A stretch of DNA of 14,204 nt from Anaerolineae bacterium (GTDB taxonomy: Bacteria > Chloroflexota > Anaerolineae > JAFGEY01), in contig JAFGIE010000020.1 of the NCBI GenBank assembly GCA_016929775.1, forward strand, positions 1 through 14,204, given 5' to 3'. The stretch's first letter is position 1; each line of letters begins with the position of its first letter. Positions 6,101-14,204 of this stretch are shown here, in pieces. The notes under the pieces are model-generated. The model had not been told where the DNA came from. It saw only the letters and a list, made by a program, of their open reading frames with translations, and did not search any database. The position numbers were made by a program, and so were the translations under genes.

Positions 6101-7033
6101 ATGAAGGTTCTAGTGACAGGAGGAGCAGGCTTTATCGGGTCACACGTCGTGGAGACCCTGCTGGAAGCTGGGCACCAGGTGACTGTCGTGGACAACCTCT
6201 GGAGCCACGGCGGTGGGCGCCGAGAGAACGTGCCCGACGCCGTCACGTTCCACTGCATGGACATCCGGGATGAGGCCTTGATAGACGTATTCGCCAAGGA
6301 GCGTCCAGAGGTCGTGTGTCACCTTGCGGCGCAGCACAGTGTCAAGATCTCGACCCAGATGCCGATCTACGATGCTCAAGTCAACATCCTGGGGCTGATC
6401 AACCTGCTGCAGTGCTGTGCCAACGCTGGCACGCGCAAGGTCGTCTTTTCTTCCTCTGCCGCCATCTATGGCGCCGTCGACAAGATGCCCGTGAACGAAG
6501 ACACGCCACGTCGCCCAGAGTCGCCATATGGCATCACCAAGATGGCAAGCGAGCACTATCTCCGGGTCTGGAGCGAAATGCACGGTGTCCGGTATACGGC
6601 GCTCCGGTATGGCAATGTCTACGGGCCCAGGCAAGACCCGACCGGCGAAGCGGGCGTGATCGCCATCTTTACCCGCGCCATCCTGCTCGGCGAGCCGGTA
6701 CGCATTGACTGGGACGGCGAGCAGCAGAAGGACTTTGTGTTCGTGCGGGACATTGCGCGAGCGAATCTCCTGGCGCTCGACCAGGGCGACGACGAGGCGT
6801 TCTGCATTGCGACGGGAGAGGGTACGTCCATCAACCGGCTCTGCGAGACCCTCGCCGAGTTCGCGGGGCGCCGACCGCACGTGGTTCGAGCCCCGAAGCG
6901 ACCGGGCGACATCTACCTCTCCTACTTTGACTGCGCGAAGGCGCAGGCACAGCTCGACTGGAGAGCTGAGGTGAGCCTCAGAGACGGTCTGGCAGAGACG
7001 GTCGCCCATTTCCGCGAGCAACTCGGCCTGTGA
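6101..7033 (+). CDS. NAD-dependent sugar epimerase/dehydratase (extended SDR, GalE-like)
   Basis: Extended short-chain dehydrogenase of the kind that acts on nucleotide-activated sugars; the closest type is UDP-glucose 4-epimerase. The 310-residue product begins with the nucleotide-binding motif GGAGFIG (7-13) and has D31 at the end of the second strand, as for NAD. It continues with CHLAAQHSV (73-81), the serine strand VVFSSSAAIYG (114-124), the catalytic YGITK (Y143, K147), LRYGNVYGPRQDP (168-180) and DFVFVRDIARANLLAL (211-226). The C-terminal AQAQLDWRAEVSLRDGLAETV is also typical. The true sugar substrate cannot be read from sequence. AAGGAGG at 6086-6092 fixes the ATG. The gene sits inside the his cluster, 38 bases after hisD and 13 before hisC, so it is probably co-transcribed. 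No histidine-pathway step needs such an enzyme. Confidence 0.9.
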   Translation: MKVLVTGGAGFIGSHVVETLLEAGHQVTVVDNLWSHGGGRRENVPDAVTFHCMDIRDEALIDVFAKERPEVVCHLAAQHSVKISTQMPIYDAQVNILGLINLLQCCANAGTRKVVFSSSAAIYGAVDKMPVNEDTPRRPESPYGITKMASEHYLRVWSEMHGVRYTALRYGNVYGPRQDPTGEAGVIAIFTRAILLGEPVRIDWDGEQQKDFVFVRDIARANLLALDQGDDEAFCIATGEGTSINRLCETLAEFAGRRPHVVRAPKRPGDIYLSYFDCAKAQAQLDWRAEVSLRDGLAETVAHFREQLGL

Positions 7034-7046
7034 CCGGAGCGATCCG

Positions 7047-8153
7047 ATGATAGACGCCCGCCAGGTCGCGACCTGGATCCGCCCGGACATCCACCAGATG
7101 CCAGCCTATTCCCCGATCGTGCCATTCGAGGTACTCAGCCAGAGGCTGGGCCTGCCGGCGCACCAGATCGTCAAGGTCGACGCGAATGAGAACCCGTACG
7201 GGCCCTCCCCCAAAGCCGTCGAGGCCCTTGCCAACTACCCGTACTATCACATCTATCCCGACCCGAACCACACGCTCCTCCGCGATGCCCTGCAGTCCTA
7301 CGTCGGCGTCGGCAGAGAGCACCTCGTGTTTGGGACCGGTTCTGACGAGCTGCTCGACGTGGTGATGCGTCTCTTTATCGTGCCAGGGGACGCGATCGTG
7401 AACTGTCCCCCGACCTTCGGCATGTACCCGTTCCTGGCTGGCGTTGCTGGGGCGCGCACGCACTCCGTCCCGCGTCTGGCTGACTTTGGCCTGGATTTCG
7501 ACGCGATAGAGAAGCTGTTCGAGTCCGAGGCAAAGCCTCCCAAGATAGTGTTCGTGGCCTCTCCGAACAACCCAGACGGCTCCACGCTGGACACCGCCGG
7601 GCTGCTCCGGCTTCTCGACCTGCCTGCCATCGTCGTCGTTGACCAAGCTTACGTCGAGTTCGGCGGGACCGACTTTTCCACGCTCGTGCCCCACCACGCG
7701 AACCTCGTCGTGATGCGGACCTTTAGCAAGTGGGCTGGCTTGGCTGGGCTCCGGGTCGGGTACGGCGTCTTCCCTGCACCGCTCGTGCCCCACGTCCTCA
7801 AGATCAAGCAGCCGTACAACGTCAATGCAGCTGCGCAGGCGGCGGTGCTGGCATCGCTCGATGACCTCCACCTCTTGCAGTCGCGCGTTCAGGCCATCGT
7901 GCGCGAGCGCACGCGGTTATACCAGGGACTGTGCGCCATCGACTACCTGGCGCCCTACCCGTCACAGTCGAACTTTGTCCTCAGTCGCGTGCTCGATCGG
8001 GACGCGAGCGAGCTCAAGGGCACGCTCGAACGCCAGGGCATCCTGGTACGTCACTACAGGACCCCCGGGCTTGAGGACTGCATACGGATCAGCGTCGGCA
8101 CACCTGAGCAGAATGGACGCGTGCTAGATGCGCTGAGAAGTGAGGTGCGATGA
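7047..8153 (+). CDS. hisC: Histidinol-phosphate aminotransferase
   Basis: PLP-dependent class I/II aminotransferase that converts imidazole-acetol phosphate and glutamate to histidinol phosphate. The 368-residue product has the family beginning KVDANENPYGPSPKAVEAL (43-61), FGTGSDELLDVVMRLF (95-110), SPNNPDGS with N174, and VVVDQAYVEF with D199 and Y202. The Schiff-base lysine is K228 in RTFSKWAGLAGLRVGYG, with R236 in the same run, and the substrate-binding arginine is R347 in CIRISVG. Length and landmarks are normal. GGAG at 7036-7039 supports the ATG. The stop overlaps the hisB start (ATGA). Confidence 0.95.
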   Translation: MIDARQVATWIRPDIHQMPAYSPIVPFEVLSQRLGLPAHQIVKVDANENPYGPSPKAVEALANYPYYHIYPDPNHTLLRDALQSYVGVGREHLVFGTGSDELLDVVMRLFIVPGDAIVNCPPTFGMYPFLAGVAGARTHSVPRLADFGLDFDAIEKLFESEAKPPKIVFVASPNNPDGSTLDTAGLLRLLDLPAIVVVDQAYVEFGGTDFSTLVPHHANLVVMRTFSKWAGLAGLRVGYGVFPAPLVPHVLKIKQPYNVNAAAQAAVLASLDDLHLLQSRVQAIVRERTRLYQGLCAIDYLAPYPSQSNFVLSRVLDRDASELKGTLERQGILVRHYRTPGLEDCIRISVGTPEQNGRVLDALRSEVR

Positions 8154-8737
8154 GATCTGCGCGGATCGAGCGGCAAACCGCAGAGACCCAGGTTGCGGTC
8201 GAGATCGACCTGGATGGCACAGGGCGGTGGGAGATCGTGACCGGCGTTGGGTTCTTTGACCACATGCTGAGTCACGTCGCCGCACATGGCCTGGTGGACC
8301 TCTCCGTCCACGCCACAGGGGACCTCGGGGTCGACGCCCACCATACTGTCGAGGACACCGGCATCGCCCTCGGTCAGGCTCTGCGCCAGGCCCTCGGCGA
8401 CCGCCGGGGCATTGCGCGGTACGGGCAGAGCTTGCTGCCGATGGACGACGCGCTCGCCCTTGTGGCGCTCGACTTTTCGAACCGGGGCCTGTTCGTCGGC
8501 GATCTCGCTTTCAGCGCACATCAGGTCGGCGGCTTTGACGTCGAGCTGGTCAGCGAGTTCCTGCGCGCACTCGCGCACCACGGGGGATTGACCCTCCACG
8601 CCCGGCTCCTCTGTGGCGAGAACACGCACCACCAGATCGAAGCCGTGTTCAAGGCGTTGGGCCGAGCGCTGCGCCAAGCAGTCACGCTCGACCCACGACG
8701 CGCGGGCGACGTTCCCTCGACTAAGGGAGTCCTCTAG
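8150..8737 (+). CDS. hisB: Imidazoleglycerol-phosphate dehydratase (monofunctional)
   Basis: Manganese enzyme that dehydrates imidazole-glycerol phosphate to imidazole-acetol phosphate. The 195-residue product is only the dehydratase, with no fused histidinol-phosphate phosphatase domain as in enterics. The metal-binding repeats are clear: GFFDHMLSHVAAHG (34-47), DAHHTVEDTGIALGQAL (62-78), a middle LDFSNRG, and GENTHHQIEAVFKALGRAL (156-174). The C-terminus ends in the usual STKGVL. It begins in the ATGA overlap with hisC, and hisH starts one base after its stop. Confidence 0.96.
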   Translation: MRSARIERQTAETQVAVEIDLDGTGRWEIVTGVGFFDHMLSHVAAHGLVDLSVHATGDLGVDAHHTVEDTGIALGQALRQALGDRRGIARYGQSLLPMDDALALVALDFSNRGLFVGDLAFSAHQVGGFDVELVSEFLRALAHHGGLTLHARLLCGENTHHQIEAVFKALGRALRQAVTLDPRRAGDVPSTKGVL

Positions 8738-8738
8738 C

Positions 8739-9368
8739 GTGAGCATCGTGATCGTCGACTATGGGATGGGCAACCTCCGCAACGTGCAGAAGGCGTTCGA
8801 GCACATCGGCGTCGAGGTGACGCTCTCTGCACACGCGCGTGACCTCGCCTCTGCGGCAGGACTCGTGCTCCCCGGAGTGGGAGCGTTCGGGGACGCTATG
8901 CGCAACCTCAATGCCGGCAGTCTGGTCGAGCCGCTCCGCCGGGCAGTTGCGCGGGGCACGCCGCTGCTGGGCATCTGCCTCGGCTTGCAGCTGCTGTTCG
9001 AGTGGAGCGAAGAGATGGGCCATCACGTCGGCCTGGGGCTCTTGCCGGGCAGCGTCGTGCGATTCGCGCACCAGCTCAAGGTACCCCACATCGGCTGGAA
9101 CCAGCTCGAGATCGCCCCGGACAGGCAGAGCAACCCGCTGCTCCGTGGCATCGCCGACCGCAGCTACGCCTACTTTGTGCACTCGTACTATGCGCTCCCC
9201 GCTGACCCCGACTGCGTCCTGGCGACGACCACCTATGGTCATCCTTTCGCATCGATCGTCGGGCATGGCCACGTGTTCGGCGCACAGCCACACCCGGAGA
9301 AGAGCCAGGAGACGGGGCTGCGCCTGCTACGCAACTATGCCGAGATCGTGAAAGGCACGTCCCAATGA
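8739..9368 (+). CDS. hisH: Imidazole glycerol phosphate synthase, glutaminase subunit
   Basis: Class I glutamine amidotransferase that releases ammonia and feeds it to HisF for ring closure. The 209-residue product has the family beginning [20 protein letters not shown], the oxyanion region [11 protein letters not shown] (44-54), the nucleophile C80 in [11 protein letters not shown], and H185 and E187 in QPHPEKSQ. This completes the Cys-His-Glu triad. The GTG at 8739 is chosen because the family starts exactly there, and AAGGGAG (8723-8729, inside the end of hisB) lies nine bases upstream. The stop overlaps the hisA start (ATGA). Confidence 0.95.
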   Translation: MSIVIVDYGMGNLRNVQKAFEHIGVEVTLSAHARDLASAAGLVLPGVGAFGDAMRNLNAGSLVEPLRRAVARGTPLLGICLGLQLLFEWSEEMGHHVGLGLLPGSVVRFAHQLKVPHIGWNQLEIAPDRQSNPLLRGIADRSYAYFVHSYYALPADPDCVLATTTYGHPFASIVGHGHVFGAQPHPEKSQETGLRLLRNYAEIVKGTSQ

Positions 9369-10129
9369 TCGTCTACCCGGCAATCGACCTGCGAAGAGGA
9401 CGCTGCGTCCGCCTGAGGCAAGGCGAGCCGACAGAGGAAACGGTGTATGGCGACGACCCGGTCGCGTGTGCTCGCCGCTGGGAACAGGCTGGCGCCGAAT
9501 GGCTGCACATCGTCAACCTCGACGGCGCCCTCGTCGGCGCACTGCAATATCGTCTCGACGCCGAGCTCCCTGTCAACCTGCGCTGCCTGCGCGACATCGC
9601 TGCAGCAGTGGAGATCCCGATCCAGTTCGGCGGCGGGGTGCGCACCCTGTCCGACGTAGAGGTTTTGCTTCACCTCGGGGCGACGCGAGCCATCCTCGGC
9701 ACGGTGGCGGTGCGCCATCCCGAGCTGGTCTCGGCAGCCATCGAACGCTTTGGCCCACAGCACATCGCCGTGGGCCTGGACGCGCGCGAGGGCATGATCC
9801 TCACACACGGATGGCAGCAGACATCCCACGTCGTCGCCATCGACCTGGCGCGCGAGATGTCGCAGCGCGGCGTCGAGACAGTCATCTATACGGACACCAG
9901 CCGCGATGGCATGCTCAGCGGCATCAACGTTTCCGCCACGGTTACGCTCGCCATGCAGACCGGGCTCCGCGTCATCGCCTCGGGTGGTTTGGCATCGCTC
10001 TCTGACATTGATGCCCTGCTCGAGGTCGAGACGACAGGCATCGAGGGCGTGATCGTTGGCCGAGCGCTCTACACGGGCGCGATCGAGCTCGAACAGGCGA
10101 TCGCCGCCGCCAGGCACGTCCGATGCTAG
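9365..10129 (+). CDS. hisA: Phosphoribosyl-formimino-AICAR phosphate isomerase HisA
   Basis: TIM-barrel isomerase that opens the ribose of ProFAR to give PRFAR, the substrate of HisF/HisH. The 254-residue product begins [18 protein letters not shown] with catalytic D8. It continues with NLDGALVG (51-58), [26 protein letters not shown] (88-113), GLDAREG with the second catalytic aspartate D139, [11 protein letters not shown] and the phosphate site [13 protein letters not shown]. The half-barrel symmetry shared with HisF is visible. It overlaps hisH by four bases and hisF by seven. Confidence 0.95.
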   Translation: MIVYPAIDLRRGRCVRLRQGEPTEETVYGDDPVACARRWEQAGAEWLHIVNLDGALVGALQYRLDAELPVNLRCLRDIAAAVEIPIQFGGGVRTLSDVEVLLHLGATRAILGTVAVRHPELVSAAIERFGPQHIAVGLDAREGMILTHGWQQTSHVVAIDLAREMSQRGVETVIYTDTSRDGMLSGINVSATVTLAMQTGLRVIASGGLASLSDIDALLEVETTGIEGVIVGRALYTGAIELEQAIAAARHVRC

Positions 10130-10884
10130 CCAAGCGCATCATCCCCTGCCTCGACGTCAAGGATGGACGGGTGGTCAAGGGCGTCCACTTTCTCGACCTC
10201 CGCGACGCCGGTGACCCGGTCGAACAGGCACGTGTCTACGACGCGGCACGCGCAGACGAGCTGGTATTCCTCGACATCACTGCCACCCACGAGAGACGCG
10301 ATACCGTGCGCACCATGGTCCGCGCTGTTGCGGATGCGGTGTTCATCCCTTTCACCGTTGGCGGAGGCATCCGCTCAGTGGACGACATCCGCGCCATCCT
10401 CTTGGCGGGAGCCGACAAGGTGTCAGTCAACTCTGCCGCAGTGCGCGACCCGCCGTTCATCACCGAGGGCGCCCGGCGCTTCGGGTCGCAGTGTATCGTC
10501 GTCGCCATCGACGCCAAGCGCACGGGGCGAACCCCCTCCGGTTGGGAGGTCTATGTGACCGGGGGGCGCACGCCCACGGGCATCGATGTCCTCTCCTGGG
10601 CGCGTGAAGCGGAGCAGCGCGGGGGCGGCGAGATCCTCCTGACGAGTATGGACACAGACGGCACGGGCGAGGGCTATGACATCCCCCTCACCCGAGCGGT
10701 CGCCGATCGGGTGCGCATTCCGGTCATCGCGTCCGGGGGCGCGGGCTCGGTCGAGCACTTTGCGGAGGCCCTCACGAATGGCGGGGCCAACGCAGCACTT
10801 GCAGCCAGCCTCTTCCACTATGGACAGCTCTCGATCCAGCAGGTCAAGGACTACCTCCGGGGGCGCGAGATCCCGGTTCGCTAG
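10123..10884 (+). CDS. hisF: Imidazole glycerol phosphate synthase, cyclase subunit
   Basis: TIM-barrel cyclase that uses ammonia from HisH to turn PRFAR into imidazole-glycerol phosphate and AICAR. The 253-residue product has [20 protein letters not shown] with catalytic D11, [14 protein letters not shown] (47-60), [13 protein letters not shown] (77-89), VAIDAKRTG with catalytic D130, [15 protein letters not shown] and [13 protein letters not shown]. Length and residues match the family throughout. It begins seven bases before the end of hisA, and its stop lies inside the ribosome binding site of hisE. Confidence 0.97.
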   Translation: MLAKRIIPCLDVKDGRVVKGVHFLDLRDAGDPVEQARVYDAARADELVFLDITATHERRDTVRTMVRAVADAVFIPFTVGGGIRSVDDIRAILLAGADKVSVNSAAVRDPPFITEGARRFGSQCIVVAIDAKRTGRTPSGWEVYVTGGRTPTGIDVLSWAREAEQRGGGEILLTSMDTDGTGEGYDIPLTRAVADRVRIPVIASGGAGSVEHFAEALTNGGANAALAASLFHYGQLSIQQVKDYLRGREIPVR

Positions 10885-10895
10885 GGAGGACCAAG

Positions 10896-11174
10896 ATGTC
10901 GATCGTGCACGAACTCGAAAACGTGATCCGCGACCGCAAAGACCACCCCCGCGCGGACTCGTACACCGCGCGCCTCTTTGCCCTGGGACTGGACGAGATC
11001 GTCAAGAAAGTGGGAGAAGAGTCGGTCGAGGTGCTCGTCGCTGCGATGGGGCAAAGCCGAGAACGCCTGGCGGAGGAGGTCGCCGACCTGACCTACCACC
11101 TCCTCGTGCTTCTCGTCGCGCGCGACATGGCGTGGACTGACGTCACAGACGTCCTGTCGCAGCGCCGGCGCTAG
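10896..11174 (+). CDS. hisE: Phosphoribosyl-ATP pyrophosphohydrolase
   Basis: MazG-like all-alpha enzyme that hydrolyses phosphoribosyl-ATP to phosphoribosyl-AMP, step 2 of the pathway. The 92-residue product is the stand-alone HisE form. It has the metal-binding helix pair IVKKVGEESVEVLVAA (E41, E42, E45) and EEVADLTYHLLVLL (E61, D64), plus the substrate loop RADSYTARLF. No HisI cyclohydrolase domain is fused to it, and none lies elsewhere in the window. GGGAGGA (10884-10890) precedes the ATG by five bases. Its TAG shares the CTAG at 11171-11174 with the stop of the convergent glycosyltransferase gene. It is the last his gene here. Confidence 0.94.
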   Translation: MSIVHELENVIRDRKDHPRADSYTARLFALGLDEIVKKVGEESVEVLVAAMGQSRERLAEEVADLTYHLLVLLVARDMAWTDVTDVLSQRRR

Positions 11175-11221
11175 CCGCCCGACGCGGTCCGCCCGCCTGC
11201 GCCTCTCGCCCGGCGCCGGGC
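11161..11221. other. Two perfect GC palindromes at the convergent gene ends
   Basis: AGCGCCGGCGCT (11161-11172) covers the last codons of hisE. GCCCGGCGCCGGGC (11208-11221) lies in the C-terminal codons of the glycosyltransferase. Each is a perfect inverted repeat, but neither is followed by a T-run. They could slow polymerase or end transcripts in both directions, since no spacer exists for a normal terminator. GC-rich coding sequence also makes such palindromes by chance. Confidence 0.3.
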
Positions 11222-12400
11222 TACTGCAGGGACATAGACTTCGTCGACGGTCCGTCGGGCGATCTGCTCCCACGAGAACCCGCGCGCTACGACCGCCGCA
11301 CCCGCCGCAAGCCGCTCCCGAAGCATCGGATCGTGCTGCAAGCGCACCAGGGCCTCGCTGAGCGCCCGCGGGGCATCAGGCTCCACCAGCAGCACACTCT
11401 CCTCGTGTCGTAGCTCCGGCAGTGGAACGCGCGGCTTGGTGGTGACGATCGCGCATCCGTGCGCCAGCGCAGCGTGCAGGCTCCCGCGCCTAAATGACAC
11501 CCCATCGCGGTAGGGTAACACGATCGCGTCGCAACCCAGCAGCGACGCCGAGACCTCTGGCTGCGCCACATAGCCTGTCCACGCCACCCGATCGGCGAGG
11601 CCAAGACCCGCGATCAGGGCCTCGATGCGCTCCGCATAGGCGCGGTTCGTGGGGTCGCTCGAGCCTACGCGCCCCCCGATCATCAGCAAGACGTGCTCTT
11701 CCGGCGCCTCTCCCAGTGCCCGGATCAGCGTATCGCCCCCCTTGCTTTCGTTCAGGAAGCCAAAGTAGCCCCAGATGAACTGCCGGGGACCGTAGCTATG
11801 CCGCTCGCGCCAGGACACGCGCTGGAAGCCGGGCGGAGGCGCAACCGGGATGTTGGAGCCGATCGGGACCTGATGGACGCTGGTACGAGCGGTGGGCGCC
11901 TTCGAGGGCCAATGCCGGGCAGTCTCCATGTCCTCTGCATTGGTAACAACTGCTGCGTCAGACAGGTTGGCGATTAGGCGCACCGCCCACTCGCGCAACC
12001 GCCCCGCCTTGGGGAAGAGGTAGGGCGGCTTGAGGTCATGGTAGGTCACCACCACCGCTGGGGCGTGGCGGAGACGGTGCACGGCCAGCGGCAACAAGTT
12101 CACGGCGGGCACGCGCATGTGATAGGCCGCTGCCTGGTACTGGATGTTCACGACATCGGGCCGCAGTTGGCGCACCGTGCGCAGGACCGACCGCCAGCAG
12201 GAGAGGCCCCAGCCGCGGACCACGGGCAGCACGCGCCACGGTTCGCCGGACCCCCCGGCGTAGTGCTCGGCGAGGGAGGCGCACGTGATCACTGTCACCT
12301 CGTGCCCTTGCGTAGTGAAGGCGCGCGCCATCTCGCGCGTATAGTCTCCTACGCCGCCTTGCATGGGCGGGAATTCGCCGCTAACGAGCACGATGCGCAC
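11171..12400 (-). CDS. Glycosyltransferase, GT4-like family
   Basis: Probable retaining glycosyltransferase of the GT-B fold that moves a sugar from an activated donor onto an unknown acceptor at the cytoplasmic face. The 409-residue product has an N-terminal Rossmann half with SGEFPPMQGGVGDYTREMA (7-25), RPDVVNIQYQ (80-89), VVVTYHDLKPPY (116-127) and VVTNAEDME (151-159). The donor half has WGYFGFLNESKGGDTLIRAL (210-229), VAWTGYVAQPEVSASLLGCDAIVLPYRDG (272-300) and SFRRGSLHAALAHGCAIVTT (302-321). Where many GT4 enzymes have LEAMA, this one has LHAALA. The GTG start is supported by GAGGG (minus strand 12412-12408), seven bases upstream. A basic, Gly-rich tail ends the protein. It is transcribed toward hisE from its own promoter, so it is not part of the his unit. 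Confidence 0.87.
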   Translation of the reverse strand: MRIVLVSGEFPPMQGGVGDYTREMARAFTTQGHEVTVITCASLAEHYAGGSGEPWRVLPVVRGWGLSCWRSVLRTVRQLRPDVVNIQYQAAAYHMRVPAVNLLPLAVHRLRHAPAVVVTYHDLKPPYLFPKAGRLREWAVRLIANLSDAAVVTNAEDMETARHWPSKAPTARTSVHQVPIGSNIPVAPPPGFQRVSWRERHSYGPRQFIWGYFGFLNESKGGDTLIRALGEAPEEHVLLMIGGRVGSSDPTNRAYAERIEALIAGLGLADRVAWTGYVAQPEVSASLLGCDAIVLPYRDGVSFRRGSLHAALAHGCAIVTTKPRVPLPELRHEESVLLVEPDAPRALSEALVRLQHDPMLRERLAAGAAVVARGFSWEQIARRTVDEVYVPAVARRRARGAGGRTASGG

Positions 12401-12408
12401 AGTCCATC

Positions 12409-12422
12409 CCTCGCTTCCGAGG
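12409..12422 (-). promoter_or_regulatory. Small hairpin that masks the glycosyltransferase ribosome binding site
   Basis: On the minus strand CCTCG and CGAGG pair around a four-base GAAG loop. The CGAGG arm contains most of the GAGGG Shine-Dalgarno of the downstream GTG start. Folding would reduce ribosome access. The pairing is seen; a regulatory effect is inference. Confidence 0.4.
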
Positions 12423-12455
12423 CGCTCTCAGCACACCCACCTCCGGTCTGCCCGG

Positions 12456-12494
12456 CGGCGTCCATCCCCCGCTCCCCCCGGATCGTGGACGCCG
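12456..12494 (-). repeat. Inverted repeat in the glycosyltransferase leader
   Basis: A perfect 9-bp inverted repeat, CGGCGTCCA (12456-12464) against TGGACGCCG (12486-12494), encloses a 21-base loop that is G-rich on the minus strand. It would form near the 5' end of the glycosyltransferase mRNA. A role in stability or control is inference. Confidence 0.4.
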
Positions 12495-12505
12495 ACCGCA
12501 GCGCA

Positions 12506-12534
12506 AGTATAGATCGGATCCTGGCGTGCGTCAA
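12506..12534 (-). promoter_or_regulatory. Sigma-70-type promoter of the glycosyltransferase gene
   Basis: Read on the minus strand, TTGACG (12534-12529) is followed by exactly 17 bases and then TATACT (12511-12506). Each box differs from consensus at one position. The expected start near 12499 gives a leader of about 100 bases before the GTG at 12400. Confidence 0.65.
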
Positions 12535-12553
12535 AGCAGGGCGCAGGGGGAAA

Positions 12554-12638
12554 CCGCGCAGCGACGCGGCACGGTTGTACGGCGTGCACGGCACGCCCCC
12601 ATACGCCGAAGGGCAGGCGACGTTGCCGTCGCCTGCCC
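12554..12638. repeat. Three successive perfect hairpins
   Basis: Three inverted repeats follow each other in 85 bases: CCGCG/CGCGG (12554-12558 with 12565-12569), GGCGTGC/GCACGCC (12581-12587 with 12591-12597, three-base loop), and GGGCAGGCGACG/CGTCGCCTGCCC (12611-12622 with 12627-12638, TTGC loop). The last is a perfect 12-bp stem. None has a T-tract. They lie upstream of both divergent promoters, where no annotated transcript needs a terminator. Confidence 0.5.
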
Positions 12639-12756
12639 CTGCAGAATGGGAGGAAAAGCGAACCGTTCAGCCATGCGGTCCCGCGATTCGAGAATATGAT
12701 AGCATCCATTCATTAGACGGGCATCAGAGGACCATCAGAAGTGCGTTAGACTCATG

Positions 12757-12785
12757 TGGACAAATCAGCCGTGAGCGTGTATAAT
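12757..12785 (+). promoter_or_regulatory. Sigma-70-type promoter of uvrB
   Basis: TGGACA (12757-12762) and a perfect TATAAT (12780-12785) are separated by 17 bases. Only one base of twelve differs from consensus, making this the strongest promoter in the window. Transcription should start near 12792, giving a leader of about 34 bases before the uvrB ATG. Confidence 0.75.
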
Positions 12786-12792
12786 CGCGATC

Positions 12793-12806
12793 AGAATATC
12801 TGTTCT
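12793..12806 (+). promoter_or_regulatory. Candidate LexA (SOS) operator of uvrB
   Basis: AGAATATCTGTTCT is a near-palindrome of the form GAAY-N4-GTTC, one base from the GAAC-N4-GTTC core used by LexA in Bacillus and Actinobacteria. It covers the predicted transcription start, about eight bases after the -10 box, where a repressor would block initiation. uvrB is a classic SOS gene. The match and position are seen; LexA binding is inference. Confidence 0.45.
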
Positions 12807-12812
12807 ATGGAC

Positions 12813-12818
12813 AGGAGG
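12813..12818 (+). promoter_or_regulatory. Ribosome binding site of uvrB
   Basis: AGGAGG lies seven bases before the ATG at 12826. It selects that start over the ATG at 12807, which is in another frame and opens only a 16-codon frame. Confidence 0.75.
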
Positions 12819-12825
12819 AAGGCGG

Positions 12826-14204
<1,379 letters not shown>

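Larger units (their letters stand above)
12401..12825. other. Divergent intergenic region between the glycosyltransferase and uvrB
   Basis: No credible gene lies in these 425 bases; the short reading frames across them are low-complexity shadows. The region holds a minus-strand promoter with a hairpin-rich leader for the glycosyltransferase, three short perfect hairpins in its centre (12554-12638), and a plus-strand promoter with a LexA-like palindrome for uvrB. It is GC-rich on the left and turns AT-richer from about 12690 toward uvrB. Confidence 0.7.

Noticed and set aside
12695..12700. Second -10-like box TATGAT upstream of uvrB
   Set aside because: No -35 box lies at a workable spacing; the nearest TTCAGC is 23 bases away. 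The TATAAT at 12780-12785 is far better.
12038..12784. 248-codon plus-strand frame opposite the start of the glycosyltransferase and through the intergenic region
   Set aside because: It is antisense to the conserved Rossmann half of the glycosyltransferase, runs through the promoter and hairpins, and shows no domain.

Overview
The window is GC-rich bacterial chromosome made of densely packed core genes. Family resemblances and gene order point to Chloroflexota: rpsF-ssb-rpsR followed by a membrane-anchored parvulin foldase with a Pro/Thr linker, then a compact his cluster with hisZ plus a short-form hisG. This assignment is an inference from protein character, not from a marker-gene search. 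There are no mobile elements, CRISPR arrays, tRNAs or rRNAs. I see no clearly new multi-gene system. The unusual material lies in gene architecture and non-coding structure.

Layout. (1) 1-1307: a promoter and a structured leader precede rpsF (S6), ssb and rpsR (S18). The SSB ends with the OB fold and has no acidic tail. The S18 carries an Arg/Ser/Asp-rich N-terminal extension of about 50 residues. A strong hairpin without a U-tract (1339-1384) separates this group from the next gene. (2) 1418-2758: a membrane-anchored SurA/PrsA-like peptidyl-prolyl isomerase whose parvulin halves look duplicated in a nested order. (3) 2797-11174: the histidine cluster hisZ-hisG-hisD-[NAD-dependent sugar epimerase]-hisC-hisB-hisH-hisA-hisF-hisE, all on +, with overlaps or gaps of at most 38 bases. 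It encodes the ATP-phosphoribosyltransferase pair (HisZ/HisG), PRA-PH (HisE), HisA, IGP synthase (HisH/HisF), HisB, HisC and HisD. HisI (step 3) and histidinol-phosphate phosphatase (step 8) are absent from the cluster. (4) 11171-12400, minus: a GT4-type glycosyltransferase that converges on hisE, the two stop codons sharing one CTAG. (5) 12401-12825: a divergent intergenic region with a good promoter for each flanking gene, several perfect hairpins and a LexA-like palindrome just downstream of the uvrB -10 box. (6) 12826-14204: the first 459 codons of uvrB, cut by the window edge.

The his genes look like one transcription unit. No promoter or terminator is evident in the 38 bases between the foldase gene and hisZ, so at least some his transcription may read through from the foldase gene. 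The sugar epimerase sits inside this unit and may be co-expressed with histidine synthesis, although it has no known step in that pathway.
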